Source: Macrobrachium rosenbergii
Lineage: Eukaryota; Arthropoda; Malacostraca; Decapoda; Palaemonidae
Length of the DNA: 64,000 nucleotides
Assembly (NCBI RefSeq): GCF_040412425.1
Contig: NC_089783.1
Location: forward strand, 43,606,125-43,670,124
Direction: 5' to 3'
Both the position numbers and the translations under genes were made by a program. The notes below the pieces were generated by a model that was not told where the DNA came from, searched no databases, and was given only the letters and a program-made list of their open reading frames with translations. Positions 34,001 through 46,000 of this stretch are shown here, one piece after another. Numbering within the stretch: the first letter of the stretch is position 1; each line of letters opens with the position of its first letter.

Positions 34001-37000
34001 TCCCCACCCCTGGTCTGAGGCGTCTGCACAGAAGGAGAAGTTGGGTCTTGGAAGTTGCAGAGACTTTCCCTCTGAAAGTCTCTCCCTGGATGTCCACCAC
34101 CGGAGATCCTCCTTTCTCTCGTTCATAACTGGGAACGTCACTGTGTCTGGTTGCTGTCTTTTATTCCAGCTTGCTTGTAGAAAGAACTGAAGGGGCCTCA
34201 TATGAAGTCTTTCTAGCTTCACAAACTGTTCTATGGATGAGAGGGTTCAAGACTAATCCATTGATTCTCTGAGCAAACCGGAAGCAAAAGAAGGTCCTGT
34301 ACTGACTGAAGACAGGATTCTATCCTCTTTGGGGAGGGGGAAAAGCCCAAAAACTCAGGAGTTGATCCTCATTCCCAAATAAAGAATCTCCTGAGTTGAG
34401 GCTAGTTGGGACTTCTCTTAATTTATTAAAAGTCTGAGGTCCTCTGCAAGAAGAAGGGTAGTCTGCAGATCCATCATGCACTGTTCCTCAGACTGGGAGC
34501 GGAGAAGCCAGCCGTCTAGGTATAGATTTATGTTGATACCTGGGAGGTGAAGTCATCTCGGGAGGGGTGATAGGACTCGTGTGAATACTTGTGGGACAGT
34601 GGAGAGACCGAAACAAAGGGCTTGAAGCTGGAAGACTGCCCCCAAAGACAAATCTCAGGTAACCTCTATGGTCTTTTTCCTTAGGAAAGAAGACATCTTC
34701 CTCCATGAGAGCTATGAACTTCTCGGAGCCCTCCGAGTGTGCTGTCAATGCGATATACGAATTCACAAGAGGAGGGTACTCTAAGAATGGGATCGAGTAA
34801 CCCTCTTTGAGAACTCTGATCGTCCAAGGCTCCGCGCCTCTTGCACTCCACCTCTGCCAGAAGAGGGAGTCTGGCTCCCATGGGTGCAAGAAGGATGGAA
34901 GAGTCACATTTTGGAAGAGGTTTTGGCTGAAGTCCTCTTGATGGATTTAGCAGAGAAACGCACCTTGGAGCGGGGTCTCGAGAAACCCTGTCTGCCTCCA
35001 TGAAAGGGATGCTGCTGCAGAGGAGAGACAGACTTGGCAGAAAAGGCAATAAGATCCTCGAAGTCTGTGCAAGAAGGTCTTGAGTTGATTTCTTCTGCAA
35101 ATTGGTGGCAATCTCCTTCACCGTTGATTGAGGGAACAAATAATGCTTATCCAAGGGAGAGTATATAAGTGCAGACTTCTGAACAGACATCCCTCCTTTC
35201 ATGGCAAAGGAGCACCACAACTCCCTCTTCTTCAAAACTCCTGTGGCGAAAAGACCCACTACTTCGGAGGAGCCATCCCTCACTGCCTTATCTGCACAGG
35301 ATAACATTCCCAGCCAATCGCAGCCAAGTCGGACGCTAAAACGTTGTGATCTTCTATATTCCTGGTGAGAGTTCCTATCGACCAGTCCAGAAAGCTGAAG
35401 ACTTCCAGTACTTTAAACAAGTGCTTCACAAGGTAGCCAAACTCCGAAGAAGCAAAGAAAACTTTAGCAGAAGAAAAAGCTGAGTGGCGAGCCAAGTCTG
35501 TCAAGCCTGAGAAGTCACCTTGGGAAGAGGCAGCACCTCCCAAGGATGGAACTTCTCCAGTCGAATAAGAGACATCTCCTGGGCATCAATCTAGCAGGAG
35601 GAAAGGCAAAAGCGACTTTCCCTTGTTCCCTCTTAACCGACAACCAATCCTCTATCTCTTTAAGCGCCTTTCTTTCTCATCAGAAACGTGGAGGTGGGCA
35701 ACACTGGAGCAGCTGGTTAGAAGTGAGAGGGGAAGGTTGCCGAAAAATATCTCATCAGGGATGCATACATTGTAGGAGGGTGGTCTGGTACTACTTCCTC
35801 CACTGAAGAAACAGGAGGCAAAGTAAGGTCTTGAGAAGGCTTATGTGAAGGGGGAGCCTTATGCAGAAGGCCCAGTACATCTTCCGACTGCTTCTTGATA
35901 CGCGAAAAAGAAGGATCTTCAGGCACAAGAGTGGGACATGATGAAGTAAGTGTGTGTTCAGTAGAAACTGGCCACCTGGTTGGCTCTGAGCACTTAGTGG
36001 GAGCCACGCTGGCTCGAGGCAGGTGCTCGAAGAATGGGAGGCAGTCTGGCGAACACTCTGGACACTCATATGGGTGCCCAGAAGAAGATAAGCGTTTCTC
36101 AGAAGTGCGTTTATGAGCTGAGTGATGAAGTTCAGCATGTGAACGCTCGGGTGAAGGGCAAACGGGGTTGCACCACGTACTGCAATTCGGTTGTGGGCTG
36201 GCGGAACGGCCTCCAGCATGCTTCGAACAAAAAGGAGAGGCGTCTCTACCATGACGTCTCTTCAAGGGACAAGATTCACCTGGGAAGTCCCAAAAACGCC
36301 TCTTATTGGCACTAGAGTCACTATTGGAGTCAGATGATAACTGGTAGGCAATCACTGTGACACATTTCCAATTGCTGTAAGAACTACAAAGCACTGAATC
36401 GGATGAGGGGGAGACTGCCCATGGGCAAACCCTGCTAACCTCCTTTGGACCTCCGGTATGTCTGCTCACAGGTTCAGGGGAGTGTGACAGTGACCTTTGT
36501 CTGGGAGCGTCAGTGGTACAGACAGCCACCTCCTCCACTGGCACTGACACTTGTTTAATACTCTGCACTTCGTCCATAAGGACTAAGTGATTCACCCAAC
36601 TCACAGTACTAACTATGAGATCGAATTTACGATCGAACTTACTCTCGAGTCTGGCTGCTGTACCAAGATCAAGATCAGAAGCATACGAGCCAAGAACAGG
36701 GGTTGATGGAGAATTATTAGGAGGACTAAGGATGGGGGATGAAGCAAGGGCAGGAGAGGAAGGAATGTTACAGTCAATGAGTTGAATGTTAGTGACAGGT
36801 TCTACACTCTGAGCTCTACTCTCAGCTCTAACAGCCACATTCCTCTTCCTATCTCTATCTAACTTATCCAAATGAGACCTAAGAACCTTCCATTTCTTCT
36901 CACCCTATCCAACACATTCATCACAAGTGAGATCTGTTGAACATTCTTGTCCTCTACATTTTGCATAATTCATGTGACTATCGTAGGTTACTTTGGTCAT

Positions 37001-40000
37001 TCAGGTCTTGCAACCCTCCCTATAATACCTAATACTTGATGAACTGGAATTGGACATCATAAATAAACTGTACAAAATCCACTAGGCTAAGCTGAAAAGC
37101 TACCAAAACAATGAGTACTTCACCAAATCCTTGGGAAAAGTGAAGAAAAAACCTCAAATTCAACCACCAAACCATTCAATATTGACAGTAAAGGCGGCAG
37201 AAAAGTAGTGATGATCGCTGTTATGTTGTACCTATTGTTCCCCAGTAGAGGGCGGGGTAGTTACCTACATTATAAGCAAATGAATCACTACTGCGAACTT
37301 CAAATTTTTAACTGCCGCGTGAGTGGAACAGTATAGCTATGTAATTACTTGGCAAGTTACATATATCACATTTCTTATTTTCTACACAACTTGTTGCACT
37401 GTAGGCATTACTCAAGGTTGTTTGCACCACCCCTTCAGCCCCTACCTACATTCACTTTTTTAGCCTTCTATTTTATCTCCATTCCTGCTTCCTTTCTTCC
37501 ATCTTCCTATCCAGCCACTATAAGTTGCTACTCAATCTACTGGTTAATTCTGAGCTCTGGCAAATCCTTCATGGATATCTCCAAATATAGCCTGCTTGAG
37601 CCAGGACAATGTGTTCCTAGAAACTAGGGACTATTTACTCCTGTGCTCAAGATCATCCTGGACACTCGCTGATGCCACAGATATGGCCAGTATCACAAAG
37701 GGGAGAATCGTAACACTGCTTGGCCCACTTTCTGGATCTTTACCTCAAAGCTGTAAGTACAGAATGGTCACAACGTCTTACGAGGGATGTAGCGTGCTCA
37801 TTTTGCAATGATGCCTGGACTGGCAGGAATGCAGTCTTTACTGTTGTATCTAGGAGAAGGGCCTGGGCCTGGCCGAGAGGATTGTGAGATGGCCTTGTTA
37901 AACTCTTCACAACCAGTACCAGGTCCCAGCTGGGTGGTCTGCCTACCAATCTAGGAGTGAACTGGCTAAGTCTGACAAGTCCATGTTTACTTTTTTCTTT
38001 GTGCCAAATCACCAGTACCTACAAGAGATCACACCTGCTGTTGTCTTTAAAAACATGGTATCTAAAAGAGAAATAGCATTACGAAGAGTTGTACATAATG
38101 AAGCAATGGTAAATTCATGTTTAACAATTATCCTCTGTGATAAACAAACTTTGATAAATAGATACATAATTTCCTTTGCAGACAAACAAACAACAGATTA
38201 ATCACAGATAGTTGAACAAGCTGAGTATCAGTATACCAAATTTTCTTAATCCTAAGGAGATAGTTTTTAGCCTTTCTGACTAAGAAATATCCAAGAGAAG
38301 TGTGCAAGTGTACCTTTTGCATTCAGGTTTGGATTTTTGCATGCCCAACTACCATCCAAACTATAGCCATTTATTTTTCCTATTTGAATTCCTTTACCAA
38401 AGACTTTGCCAACTTCCTTTTCCTACAGAAATTAGTATATTCCAATGAAATTTAAACCATGTTGCTCCCAAAATGTTCTCCACTTTAAAAAGCAATTGGT
38501 CTCCCTTCCTCAGGAGAGATGATTATAATGTGCTGAAGAATTTAGCCATAAAATCCTGATCTCATCACAACTAGACTGGACAAAGGTAAAGGCACTGTAT
38601 TGCTGGATAAAGAAAATTATACAGAAAAGATTAACCATGTCCTAAATGATCTTACTAAATTTACTGAACAAATTTCTCCAGGGTTTTGTCCTATTTTCAA
38701 AATGGAAGGCATAATTAACAGTAATTTAAAAGCCCTGAAGGATAATAGCATCATATATGAACAGGTGTACTTTGACCTCTTTTCTTTTGGTTCTTCATAT
38801 GGTACATGTTTTGCAATGTTTATTTAAAATTCATGAGGAAAATATTCTATTCAGACCTATTTTAGCAGCTTCCAACTATAACCTAATTTTCACAGTCAAA
38901 TTTCTTCTGCCTCACACAGAAAAGTACTAATTCACAACACAAAAGGCAAAACAAAGAAGGTAAATGGGCAAGAAAAACACCGGCTTCTGGAAGGAAGGGC
39001 AGCAGCACGTCCTTCTAGTAATGCAGTAAGGATGAAACTGGATGTGCCACCATGCTCTCGGGTTAAGGGATGCCGGCTGATGCCTCCTATCTCATCTGAC
39101 TGGCCGAACCCCGTTGCCACCAATACCTTGTTCTACAATTTTTCATGTTTTTTACCGGTTTCCAACTGGCACTGGAAGAGTTATCCTTATGCTAAGACCG
39201 CAGGTTTGTTAGCTATGGAAAATACAATTTCATTAAAAATTTGTCATTTTTTATGCCTCAGTACCATTTACTGATGTGCGAAATATAGAAAGGAATTTAA
39301 GAATGAATTTAAGAATGTCATTTTGAAAATCTTCAAAGTTTGGATTTGAAATATAATTTTAAGAATCCCTTGACCATAGAAGAAAAATGATTCATTGTTG
39401 ATTAGGTGTGATTTAACACCAGGCTCACGAATAATGACATGTTTCCACCACAGGGAGTTCCCCATGAACCCTGATGCATATTCAAGAGAGGAAGAATAGT
39501 GAACTCTTCTTTTAATGAGGAAGAATAGTGAACTCTTCTTTTAATGAGGAAGAATAGTGAACTCTTCTTTTAATGGGATATGTTTGGATGTTGTCATTAC
39601 CACTAATAAGGTTAAAATAAATCAATAGGTTTTAGTGTTGAACACCAGGATTTTTCCTAGTTTTTATACAGATACAGTGCACTGTATGGTATTTTTAACT
39701 TACTGCATTTTTTGTCTTTCAGTTATAAAAATATAAAAGGTTTGTCATTTAATTTTCCATTCAAAAATGACATTTTTATAATAAAATAAGTTTTATATAT
39801 ACTTGCCAATTAATTACATAGCTAATGTTTCTAGTATTGGCAGCTAAAATTTGAAAGTCGTGGTAGCGATTCTTTTGTTTTGGTGTAAGTATCTAACCCT
39901 GGCCACTTTCAAAGAAGAAGAGGAACAACTGAGCAAATGGTATCAATTTGTTTTTGTCATTATGTCCATGTGAGGGGAGGAGGGAGGGCTCTCATTCTGT

Positions 40001-43000
40001 AAGTACTTGGTAAGTATGTATAAAACTTTATTTTATTATAAAAATGTCATTTTTATATAAGTGACCTACCAAGTAATTACATAGCTGATTCCACACTGAC
40101 AGGAGGTGGGATACATGGACTACTCTACCCCAAAACATTATTTACCCTTAAGGGAAGGGTTAATTATAATATTTTGCAACTCCCCAGACCATGCAAACTT
40201 TAAGGTTGGCCAATTTAAGATAAAACACATCAATGGAAAGTGGAAGATATGCAAATGCACTTGGTGTAAGAAGAAAAATTCTAAAAAATTTTCCCCACCT
40301 TCCACAGGAAGTTGAAAGTGACTATTTACAACCCTGTGTGGGCCTCTTTACAAGACACTTGTAAATTTTACCAAGTTATACATGTTTTTTCTACTAATTT
40401 ATTTTATTTTATTTTGTATAATCATAATTACAGCTCACACAATATCATAACAGCTAAGAACTAAAATCAGTAGCAAATTCTGAGTATATCTGTTGTAAAA
40501 TATTTACCTAAGTTTACTGAGATCAGGGGATGCAGTAACTTTTTGGAGGTATACATGTTTTTTTTAACATTTCTTTGCAAAATTACAGTTGTAACTACAT
40601 CATATCATAAAAGATAAGAACCAAACAAACAGCAATCCCTGGGTATATTTATGAACAAATAAATAAAAAGACATCATGGGAGAGAGAAGAGCAAGACATC
40701 CTCCCATCAAGTCAAGAACAATACTGATCTCCCTGAGACACTCACTGATTGAGCTGAGCTGAATTCTAAAGTTGTAACCATTCATTTATGGGCCCTAGAA
40801 CTCAACACCATAGATCAAAGTGATGAGAAAGGATGGAAGGCATGCTTCCTACATTCCCTCCCCCAACACTGTGCCAGAAAAAAGAGAGAGAATTCTTTGT
40901 AAGAGGATATGAAGGATCTTTGACTGAAGTCCACAAATTACTGGAGGGTCCCCATAATTTCTCGGTCCTTTTCAGGTAAAAATTTAAAGCCCTTAAAGGT
41001 CCTAGTATTTCTCCCAAATTCTTGACCTTAAAAGAACAAGGTAAGGGTTTAGATGGATTCTCATTCTCTGCGAGATAATCTGAGTGCATAGGAACAGATT
41101 GAATTTCCTCCAGTGAAACCAGTCCTTCTATCTATAGCCTGTATCTCACTAACATCTCAGCTGTGGCGAAGGCTACCGGAAAGAGGGTCTTCTTAGTCAG
41201 ATTCCTGAGAGAAGAGGTGCTGATAGGTTCGAAAGGTGGTCAAGACAACCGTTTTGGGACCACGTCTAGGTTCCAAGATACTGGTTCTATCCTCTTTTGC
41301 TTACTTGTATCAAAGGATTTTATTAAATCAGAGAGGTCCTGATCTGAGGATAAGTCAAGGCTTCTGTGCCTGAAGACTGAGCAAAGCCAAACCTGAGAAT
41401 TTCCACTACCCATTGTTCTGCCCCTTTCTCCTTCCAAATCTCCCAAAAGAGAAGGAGCCTGAACCTACTGCGGCACGGAGGACACTTGGTTTATTTCTTA
41501 GCTGAAGACTTTCAATGACGATTTCTGGAACACACATTCATACGACCTCTTGGTTGAGCCCTTCACTTGTTCCCATGAACAGGAAAGGGCTGCAGAGGAG
41601 AGGATGTCTTGGAGCTAAATGGTATAAGCTCCTTAGGATGCTTTGAGGAATGTACCAAAAGATCTTTCTTCAACTTCTTTTGTAAAGCCGAAGCAATATT
41701 ATTCACCACTGCCTGCGGGAACAAAAACTCACATACCAGAAGGGAGAAGAGAAGGGCGGATTTTTGAGCTGTGATGACTCCCTTCAAAGTGTATCAGCAG
41801 CAAAGTTCCCTCTTCTTTAAAATTCCCAAGGCGTAGTGAGAGGCCAATTAATGAAAGCTGTCTCCAATCACCTTAACCACACAGAAGAGAACTCCAAGAA
41901 GATCTGAAGATAAATCCCACAGTGCTGTAGGGTGTTCCTGAAACTTATGCTCTAGAGCGCCCAATGTCCAGTCTAAAAAACTGACCACTTCAAAAATCTT
42001 AAACATGTTCTTCAGCAAATGGTTGAGTTTGGCTGCGGAGAACATTATCTTGCCTGCTGAAAAGGCTGACCTATGGGGTGAGTCAATCAAACCGGAGAAG
42101 TCCCCCTGGGAGGAGGCAGGGATCAACCCCCCAAAAGGAAGGAGCTTCTCCGGTGGCATAATACCAATACCTTTTGTTCAACAGCCTTGTAGGGGGTCAA
42201 CTGAAACAAGCCTTCCCTTTCTCCATTTTGTCCGAAAGCCAAGTCTCAACTTCGTTCAGGGCTTTCCTTTCAGAGGTGGATAGCACCATCCTAGGTAACT
42301 TAGAAGACTCGCTCGGAAGACCACTCATCTGAAAGGCTGATGCAGGCAAAGACGGAGCAGCCAGAGAGAAAAAGGTGGGAAAGCTGCGTAGAAGAAACTG
42401 GAATAGTGCAGCATAAGCAGAAGGAGGGGAATCTTCTTCTGGCTCCTTATCCATATCCTCCTCAACCGAAGAGACTGGAGACAATGACAACTCTTTAGCA
42501 GGTTTCACAGATGAGGAGGGTTTCTTTAAAAATCCTAAAATATCATCTAGAATGGGAGCAAGAGACGGATCCAAACACAATGACGTCAAAACTTGCTGCA
42601 GAAGAGGAGGCGCTGTTACTGAATGGCCTGGCGCCAGGTGCTTAGAAGAAGAGTCAGGATAATCGGAATACACCACATGGTGAAGATTCTCCAAGCGAGT
42701 GGGCACTAATGGGTGCTCGGAAGCTTGTGGCTGCTTGGCAGTCACTGGTCGCTCGAGAGACGCTGAGCACTTGACAGCCACTGACTGCTTTGGCGCCAAA
42801 GAACGCTTGGACGCAAAAGGAAGCTCAGGAGTTACTGGAACCTCGGAAGCTGATTGGTGCTCGGGAGCTGCTGCGCTAACTGGCGTCAGTGGGCGCTTGC
42901 ACCTTGAAGCGTCGGGAGAAGGAGCAGGAAAAAACACTCTGCTGTGCCAACTGGCACAACTAGATGCTTGCATCTAGAAACATCAGGAGAAGGTTCAGGA

Positions 43001-46000
43001 GACAAGCACTCTGACACTGCTGCGCTACCTGGCACCACTGGGTGCTTGCGACGGTGAATGTCGGGAGAAGGATCAGGGGAAAGCGCTCTGGGCTACCCCA
43101 AATACTGCAAGACGGGCGAGACTCCTTCACCTTCTTGCATGGCACCTGAGGCAAGCGAGACACATCCGCTGCGGACCTTTTCAGTGGTCTTGACACGTCA
43201 CTGAAGCACCATTGGCACCTCTGTTTAGGGCTGGAAGCCTCTGAACTAGAAAGATGGTGAGCCTCCGAAAAATGCCCTTCCAATGGCTGTCATGCACTGT
43301 TGTCACCTGGGACTTTACAACAGGTGTGACTGAGGGGCCGACTACCCATGGGCAGACCCCACCGACCTCTCTTGGGCCTCCGGTATGGCTTCTCCCAGGT
43401 TTTGGGGAGTATGCCAAGGACCTTCGCCTAGGAAAATCGGCTGGGACGAGCAGCCAGCTCCTCCACCAACACTTCACTTTTATCACTACCTTTATATACT
43501 TCACTTTTATCACTACCTTTATATTCCATCAAAGAATGCACTACAGCCCCTAACTGAGCCACTGTGTTCACTAGTAACTCGAACTTAGAGTTGGGTAAAG
43601 GATCAGAGGTGGGAATGGGAGAAAATACAGGCAAAGATACAATAGGTACCACAGAAGACCTAGCAGATTCCTGACTAGCTACAGTCTTGTCATCATTAAT
43701 GGTCGCTTTTCTCTTCCTATACCTCACTAGCTTTGATAGGTGAGAACTCAAAATTTTCCACTGTTTTGGATCCCAACCCTCACACTCAGTACATGGTTTA
43801 TCTATTGAACAAGCCTGCTCCCTGCAAGTTGTGCACAAAGTATGAGAATCATATTTAGCAAAGGTTAATCTTGTATTACAGCCTTTGCTGCAATACCAAG
43901 TACTAGTCGTACTTGTGTCTGACATCATCGCTAAGCAAGTCAAGAATTAAAGTACAAAGTCACAATCAAGAAGGCATATCCGTGAAATTCTAAGGTTTTA
44001 ATAAAAAACCTATATACCTAATTGCTGAAAGGCTACCGAAAGCAAAAAATACTTCACTGATCAAGATACAACCAGAAACCAGCAAAGTGTTGAGTTCCAA
44101 ATCCAGCTGCTGCTCACAACCTGTGCTGTAAGCCGGCAGAAACAAATTGATACCATTTGCTCAGTTCTTCTTCCACAAAAGTGGGCGGGGTTAGACACCG
44201 ACACCAAAACAAAAGACTCGCTACTGCGAGTTTCAAATTTTAGCTGCCAATACTAGAAACGTTAGCTATGTAATTACTTGGTAAGTCACTTACATAAAAT
44301 CAAGCCGTTTCATAAGTAAAAGAATATATCCAATTTACATCATTTAAGTTCAACATAGTGAAGGCCCACATACAAACTAAACTCTGTATGCAACATACCT
44401 GTTTACAAAATTCTTCTACTGTTCTACCACCTTCAATAAAAAAACTAAAGAACTCTGCATTCTTCTGCAAATGAGCAGAGATTAGAAGGCGGAGGTAAAC
44501 CACAAGATAATCTGATGTGCCAGCATCATTGATAATGGCTTCAACTCTCCCAACACTGCCACTCCCCTCTAAGTCATTAACAACTTGCATGAACTGGAGG
44601 AAAAACCAAAATTTGAGCATCAAAATTTAATCCTTTTTCCCACAAAGCTGGGTAATATTACCAAGTTCCCATTAAAAATTGCAATCAGGTTACTGGAAAA
44701 ATTATTTACCGCTAAGTAAACCTACTTTTAATTCTTAATTCCATATCTACTGTTTGATTTGGCATTTCAGTAATTTAATTCCTTATCAGCCATCAATTCT
44801 GACTCAAGTTTTTATTTTGCTTTATTATTAAATGTATTTATAGCTAAACTTCTGGAAAATATGGAAAGTTTGTTTTAAAAACTACTCACTGTTTAGTTAA
44901 TATTTAGTTTAATTTAAATTTATAATAATGTTCTCAAGCATCAAACAAAAGAGCAACACACCAGAAGCATAATGAGCCAACAGCTGGACAATAAAGTGGT
45001 CAGCTACTACCATAATCCTTCCATTAAAAAAACATGTCAGCTCAAGAAAAATAAACCTAGCTCGTTATACTTACCATATCATGAAAATCTTCTGTTGTGA
45101 ATTCTGGAAAGCCCATTTTAAAAAGTTCATCCTTGCTTCCCTCAAGGTATTTCTTGAATCTGGAAGTTATACATATGAATAAATTGGGATTGCAGTTACA
45201 TATATTGTAAATACAAGTATCATCAATATTACAATCATATAAACTAAAATATAGTAACCTTAGAGACTTATATTAGCTGACTGGAAACTAGTTACCTCAA
45301 TGGATTGTATGATAAGCCACATATATATAGGACAAAAATTCTTAACATAAAAAATTCTTAAAAGTGATAGAAATGGGAAACAGGCATGATATGAGTAAAG
45401 ATGGATAAAAAAAAAATAAAATGACAAAGGAAAAATATAGGGCCAGACATGGATTTTTTGGCTCATGCTCAAAGGAATGGCTGGATTTATGGCACAAGGA
45501 CTGATCTCCTTACTTGCCAGTTGAGCTGTTGTAAGAAACTGCTAAAGGATATCTCATGCAGAACCCAAAGATTCTAAGACAAGATGTATCCCAACCTTCC
45601 TGAGCATGTCTATAAGAAAATTATCCCAAAGACTAAGGTGAGGTTTTATGAAATGACACCAACTCTTTTATACATATGATCCACTGGAAAGACGAAACTG
45701 TCTCAAGAGGATCCCTGGCATACTGAACAACCACAAACATAACGATATACCAAGCACTATAATAAAAGCTTCAAAACCAAGGAGAGTTGCATGACCACAG
45801 CAGCAAAAGAGACATCTTGATTAAGCGGTAGCTGAAATAAAAGTACAGATAAAAGTCAGGTGACTGGGAAGTGTCTCACAGTTCACCTACCTGCCAACAA
45901 TTAACTACTGTACTTTATTACCAAGCTTCAACAATTGAACCAACATCTGCTGAAGGTATAGTCATACAAAGAAAACGGTTTATATCCTTGTAGAATCAAA

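Larger units (their letters stand above)
31436..37365 (-). mobile_element. DIRS-like retrotransposon, full layout, nested
   Basis: The inverted terminal repeats are about 31478-31565 and 37260-37352 (accaagtaattacatagct then cagttaaaaatttga). The internal complementary region at about 31612-31710 is attacttggtaagtatatat, then an AT-rich join, then catatatgtaacttaccaag. Order on the - strand is ORF1 37.05-34.91 kb, RT 34.9-34.23, RNase H plus methylase-like 34.22-33.17, recombinase 33.17-32.28. At 5.9 kb it is the most complete copy of the acttacc-aagtaatta family, but stops, frameshifts, YLDG in place of YLDD and a Tyr-to-His change in the recombinase show it is inactive. It lies in OTUB1 intron 6, sense to the gene. 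Confidence 0.87.
31095..39246. mobile_element. Outer DIRS-like element (family of the 15-19 kb copy) interrupted by a nested DIRS element
   Basis: The terminal repeats at 31095-31385 and about 38930-39246 are inverted copies: tagctaacaaacctgtggtc on the left against gaccgcaggtttgttagct on the right, plus gctggaaaccggt. They match the ends of the element at 15-19 kb. Its interior is split by the complete element 31436-37365. The remainder, 37366-38930, holds a recombinase-like scrap and a Penelope RT fragment. Its own internal complementary region was not found, so it is internally deleted. Orientation is unclear. Confidence 0.65.
39764..44303 (-). mobile_element. DIRS-like retrotransposon lacking RT and RNase H
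   Basis: The inverted terminal repeats are 39806-39955 and 44133-44285 (tttctagtattggcagctaa, then caaatggtatcaatttgttt, inverted on the right). The internal complementary region is at about 39995-40095. ORF1 is largely readable (43943-41563) but is followed, within about 100 bp, by the recombinase N-terminal part (41460 onward). RT, RNase H and the methylase-like domain are therefore deleted. At 4.5 kb it is non-autonomous and would need proteins from another copy. It lies in OTUB1 intron 6, sense to the gene. Confidence 0.85.

Noticed and set aside
33173..34222. 349-residue open frame as a host nuclease gene
   Set aside because: RNase H motifs, position between RT and recombinase and terminal repeats show that it belongs to the DIRS element.
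35717..36871. 384-residue open frame as a possible host gene
   Set aside because: It lies between the DIRS Cys module and the capsid-like block, on the element's strand, so it is the low-complexity middle of ORF1.
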